From: Phyllobacteriaceae bacterium
Lineage (GTDB): Bacteria; Pseudomonadota; Alphaproteobacteria; Rhizobiales; Rhizobiaceae
Reading direction: 5' to 3'
Length of the DNA stretch: 7,041 bases
NCBI GenBank assembly: GCA_024645155.1
Contig: JAHEGF010000175.1
Location: 1 to 7,041, forward strand
Positions within the stretch are counted from its first letter, which is position 1; each line of letters starts with the position of its first letter. This document shows positions 5,203-7,041 of this stretch, piece by piece. The translations under genes and the position numbers were made by a program. The notes below the pieces were generated by a model. It ran no database searches. It worked only from the letters and a program-made list of their open reading frames with translations, and was not told the DNA's origin.

Positions 5203-6423
5203 ATGAAGATCACCGATATCAAGACCTGGGTGGTCGGCAACCCTCCGCCAATGACCGGCGGGCGTTATTTCATCTTCGTTCGCCTGACCACGAATTCGAA
5301 CGTCTCGGGTTATGGGGAAGCCTATTCGGCAAGTTTCAGCCCGCATCTGACCGCCAGGATGATCGAGGACGTCGCTTCCCGCTACCTGATCGGCAATGAT
5401 CCGCACAATATCGAAACCTTCTTTCGCCGCGCCTATTCGTCCGGTTTCTCGCAACGCCCCGATCCGACGATGATGGCCTGTGTGTCGGCGCTGGAAATGG
5501 CCTGCTGGGACATCATCGGCAAGGAAGCCGGCAAACCGGTCCACAAGCTGCTTGGCGGGCGCGTTCGCGGCCGCCTGCGCTCCTACACCTACCTCTATCC
5601 GCAATCGGGCAGCGTCTATCCCGACGAGGCGGAAGGCAAGGATGCCAAAAACGTCTACAATGACCCGGAAATGGCTGCAAAGGCGGCACTTGCCTGCGTC
5701 AAGCAGGGCTTTACCGCCATCAAGTTCGACCCTGCCGGACCCTACACGGCCTTCGACGGTCACCAGCCGGCACTGGCCGATATCGACCTGTCGGCAAGGA
5801 TGGTCGCCGCCGTGCGCGACGCGGTTGGAACCCGCGCGGACATCCTGTTTGGTACCCATGGCCAGTTTACGCCCTCCGGCGCCATTCGCATGGCGCGCGC
5901 AATCGAGCCCCATGACCCGCTGTGGTTCGAGGAACCGGTTCCACCCGACAATCCCGCCGCAATGGCAAAGGTTGCCAGGGCCACCTCGATTCCCGTGGCA
6001 ACCGGGGAACGGCTGACATCCAGGGCCGAGTTTGCCCAGGTTTTGACAACCGGGGCAGCATCGATACTGCAACCCAATCTCGGGCGCTGCGGCGGAATTC
6101 TCGAGGCCAAGAAGATCGCGGCCATGGCCGAAACCTTCCATGCGCAGATCGCGCCGCACTGCTACTGCGGCCCGATTGTTGCCGCCGCCAATATCCAGCT
6201 TGCCGCAACCCTGCCGAACTTCCTTATCCTTGAGGCGATCAAGGATTGGGGCGGGTTCCACGCCAAGATACTGAAACGCCCGCTCCGCCTTGAAGACGGC
6301 AACACCATGGTGCCATCGGAACCGGGCCTTGGCGTCGAGCTCGATGAAGCCGTAGCCGAAGCCCATCCCTACACCGGCATGCATCTGCATCTGGAAATGG
6401 CGCCGGATCCGCCGCGGGTCTGA
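5203..6423 (+). CDS. Mandelate racemase/muconate lactonizing-type enolase-superfamily enzyme
   Basis: This is a 406-residue, full-length two-domain protein. The capping domain spans about 1-120, with the conserved helix ALEMACWDIIGKEAG and then the HKLLGGRVRGRL loop. The barrel domain spans about 125-370. Enzymes of this superfamily abstract a proton next to a carboxylate, aided by Mg2+, and many are sugar-acid dehydratases or cycloisomerases. Visible active-site elements are Lys174-Phe-Asp176 on strand 2, His219 (FGTHGQ), Glu243/Glu244 (WFEEP), Glu269 (ATGER), Asn292 (LQPNLGR), His319 (APHCYCGP) and Glu344. Compared with galactonate and mannonate dehydratases, the usual first metal-ligand Asp is Gly217 and the Asp of the His-Asp dyad is Asn292. 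I recall the FGTHGQ and QPNLGR motifs as typical of a subgroup annotated only by superfamily, so this is probably a subgroup trait and not decay. The substrate is unknown. It is the last gene of the cassette. Confidence 0.93.
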   Translation: MKITDIKTWVVGNPPPMTGGRYFIFVRLTTNSNVSGYGEAYSASFSPHLTARMIEDVASRYLIGNDPHNIETFFRRAYSSGFSQRPDPTMMACVSALEMACWDIIGKEAGKPVHKLLGGRVRGRLRSYTYLYPQSGSVYPDEAEGKDAKNVYNDPEMAAKAALACVKQGFTAIKFDPAGPYTAFDGHQPALADIDLSARMVAAVRDAVGTRADILFGTHGQFTPSGAIRMARAIEPHDPLWFEEPVPPDNPAAMAKVARATSIPVATGERLTSRAEFAQVLTTGAASILQPNLGRCGGILEAKKIAAMAETFHAQIAPHCYCGPIVAAANIQLAATLPNFLILEAIKDWGGFHAKILKRPLRLEDGNTMVPSEPGLGVELDEAVAEAHPYTGMHLHLEMAPDPPRV

Positions 6424-6490
6424 TGGCGGACATGCGAATTCGCGCCGGTGGCACGGCCAGCGGTATTGTTCGCCACAGCATCCGGGAAGA

Positions 6491-7041
6491 TCATGGCGGC
6501 AGAAGCGCGCAGTCGCGCACCAGAAAATGACATTCCTTCAAAATGTCATCGACCGGATGGACGGAACGCTGCCGGTAGCCGGGCGGAAGGCCGGGGCGGA
6601 CAGGACCAACGCGGCCCGAACCGGGCCTTGCGTTTGATCTGCGCGCCATCATACGGGCAAGGCGTTTTGCCTGCCATGGCAGGGTTTTCAGCGCATGGTC
6701 AAGCGCTGCGATGCGGCGATAAAGGGCAGTGGTTTCGATCTGGTCGCTGCGCTGTTCTGCCAGGACCGGATCGAACATGCCGGGTACGGAAACGCGCGGA
6801 ATACTTGCCTGTGACCCGGCCCAACTGTTCTCCGGCGAAAAGCGCCTGCGCGGATCGATCAGCGGGAAGGCGGGCAGCGCATTGCCGGGACCAAAGCTGG
6901 CGAAATCCGGCAGCCGCCCGCCATCGCCTGACCCTCTTGCCATAACCCGCACATTCATCGCCGCTGCGACGATCACGATCAGCCGCCGCATCGCCGATTC
7001 CGCAGGGCGAAGAAAAATGAGGATGCTGCGAAAGACAGGAC
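6491..7041 (-). CDS. Conserved hypothetical protein, start beyond window edge
   Basis: The minus-strand frame is open from the right edge to the stop at 6491-6493, giving at least 182 residues. The ATG at 6991 is internal to a longer gene, because the upstream residues FRSILIFLRPAESAMRRLIVIV continue without a stop and look homologous to a small family I recall from alphaproteobacterial genomes. That family has three visible parts: the N-terminal LRPAES/RRLIVI segment; a central helical, very basic stretch (ALYRRIAALDHALKTLPWQAKRLARMMARR); and a C-terminal PGLPPGYRQRSVHPVDDILKECHFLVRD. No enzyme motif, signal peptide or membrane helix is evident, and the high Arg content of the middle may point to nucleic-acid or membrane-surface contact (inference). 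It is convergent with the enolase-superfamily gene, 67 bases away. No function is assigned. The overlapping plus-strand frame has no recognisable content. Confidence 0.72.
   Translation of the reverse strand, partial: PVFRSILIFLRPAESAMRRLIVIVAAAMNVRVMARGSGDGGRLPDFASFGPGNALPAFPLIDPRRRFSPENSWAGSQASIPRVSVPGMFDPVLAEQRSDQIETTALYRRIAALDHALKTLPWQAKRLARMMARRSNARPGSGRVGPVRPGLPPGYRQRSVHPVDDILKECHFLVRDCALLPP

Noticed and set aside
4900..6390. 496-residue open frame on the minus strand opposite the MAPEG and enolase-superfamily genes
   Set aside because: It lies antisense to two clearly recognisable genes, has no family motif, and its Arg/Gly/His-rich composition is typical of shadow frames in GC-rich DNA.
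6434..6443. 10-base palindrome GCGAATTCGC between the convergent genes at the right
   Set aside because: It has no loop and no following T-run, so it is not a terminator. A palindrome this short is expected by chance.
6448..6945. 165-residue plus-strand frame at the right end
   Set aside because: It overlaps the minus-strand frame whose sequence resembles a conserved family. The plus-strand translation has no recognisable domain and a shadow-like Arg/Ala/Pro composition.

Overview
The window is GC-rich and tightly coded. Its codon choice and gene families suggest a chromosomal segment of an alphaproteobacterium, most likely from the Rhizobiales (Hyphomicrobiales). The families behind this are a TadG-like protein with the rhizobial type of C-terminal region, an extensin-like lipoprotein, a YciA-type thioesterase and a conserved hypothetical with an 'LRPAES' motif. 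This placement is an inference from recalled family resemblance, not a search. I see no rRNA or tRNA gene, insertion sequence, CRISPR array or phage gene.

Layout: (1) 1-753 (+) is the 3' part of a DMT/EamA-type membrane transporter cut by the window edge. (2) 848-1633 (+) is a probable lipoprotein with an extensin-like C-terminal domain and an M15-peptidase-like metal site. (3) 1737-2954 (+) is a TadG-like, single-membrane-anchor protein with a cysteine-containing, probably beta-rich extracytoplasmic region. No other tad/cpa gene lies in the window. (4) 2959-3345 (-) is a small hotdog-fold acyl-CoA thioesterase, convergent with the TadG-like gene and separated from it by 4 bases. (5) 3346-3582 is a divergent control region with a perfect 15-base inverted repeat. 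(6) 3583-6423 (+) is a three-gene, apparently co-transcribed cassette: zinc alcohol dehydrogenase, MAPEG-family membrane enzyme, and mandelate racemase/muconate lactonizing (enolase superfamily) enzyme, with gaps of 23 and 31 bases. (7) 6491-7041 (-) is the 3' part of a conserved hypothetical gene entering from the right edge.

The most interesting part is the three-gene cassette. An NAD-type alcohol dehydrogenase, a probable glutathione-binding membrane enzyme and an enolase-superfamily lyase or isomerase with a non-standard active site could act in sequence on an unidentified hydroxy or sugar-acid-like compound or its reactive products. The acyl-CoA thioesterase, transcribed from the other side of the shared control region, may belong to the same regulon. 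The pathway itself is an inference; only the families, the gene order and the key residues are visible in the sequence.
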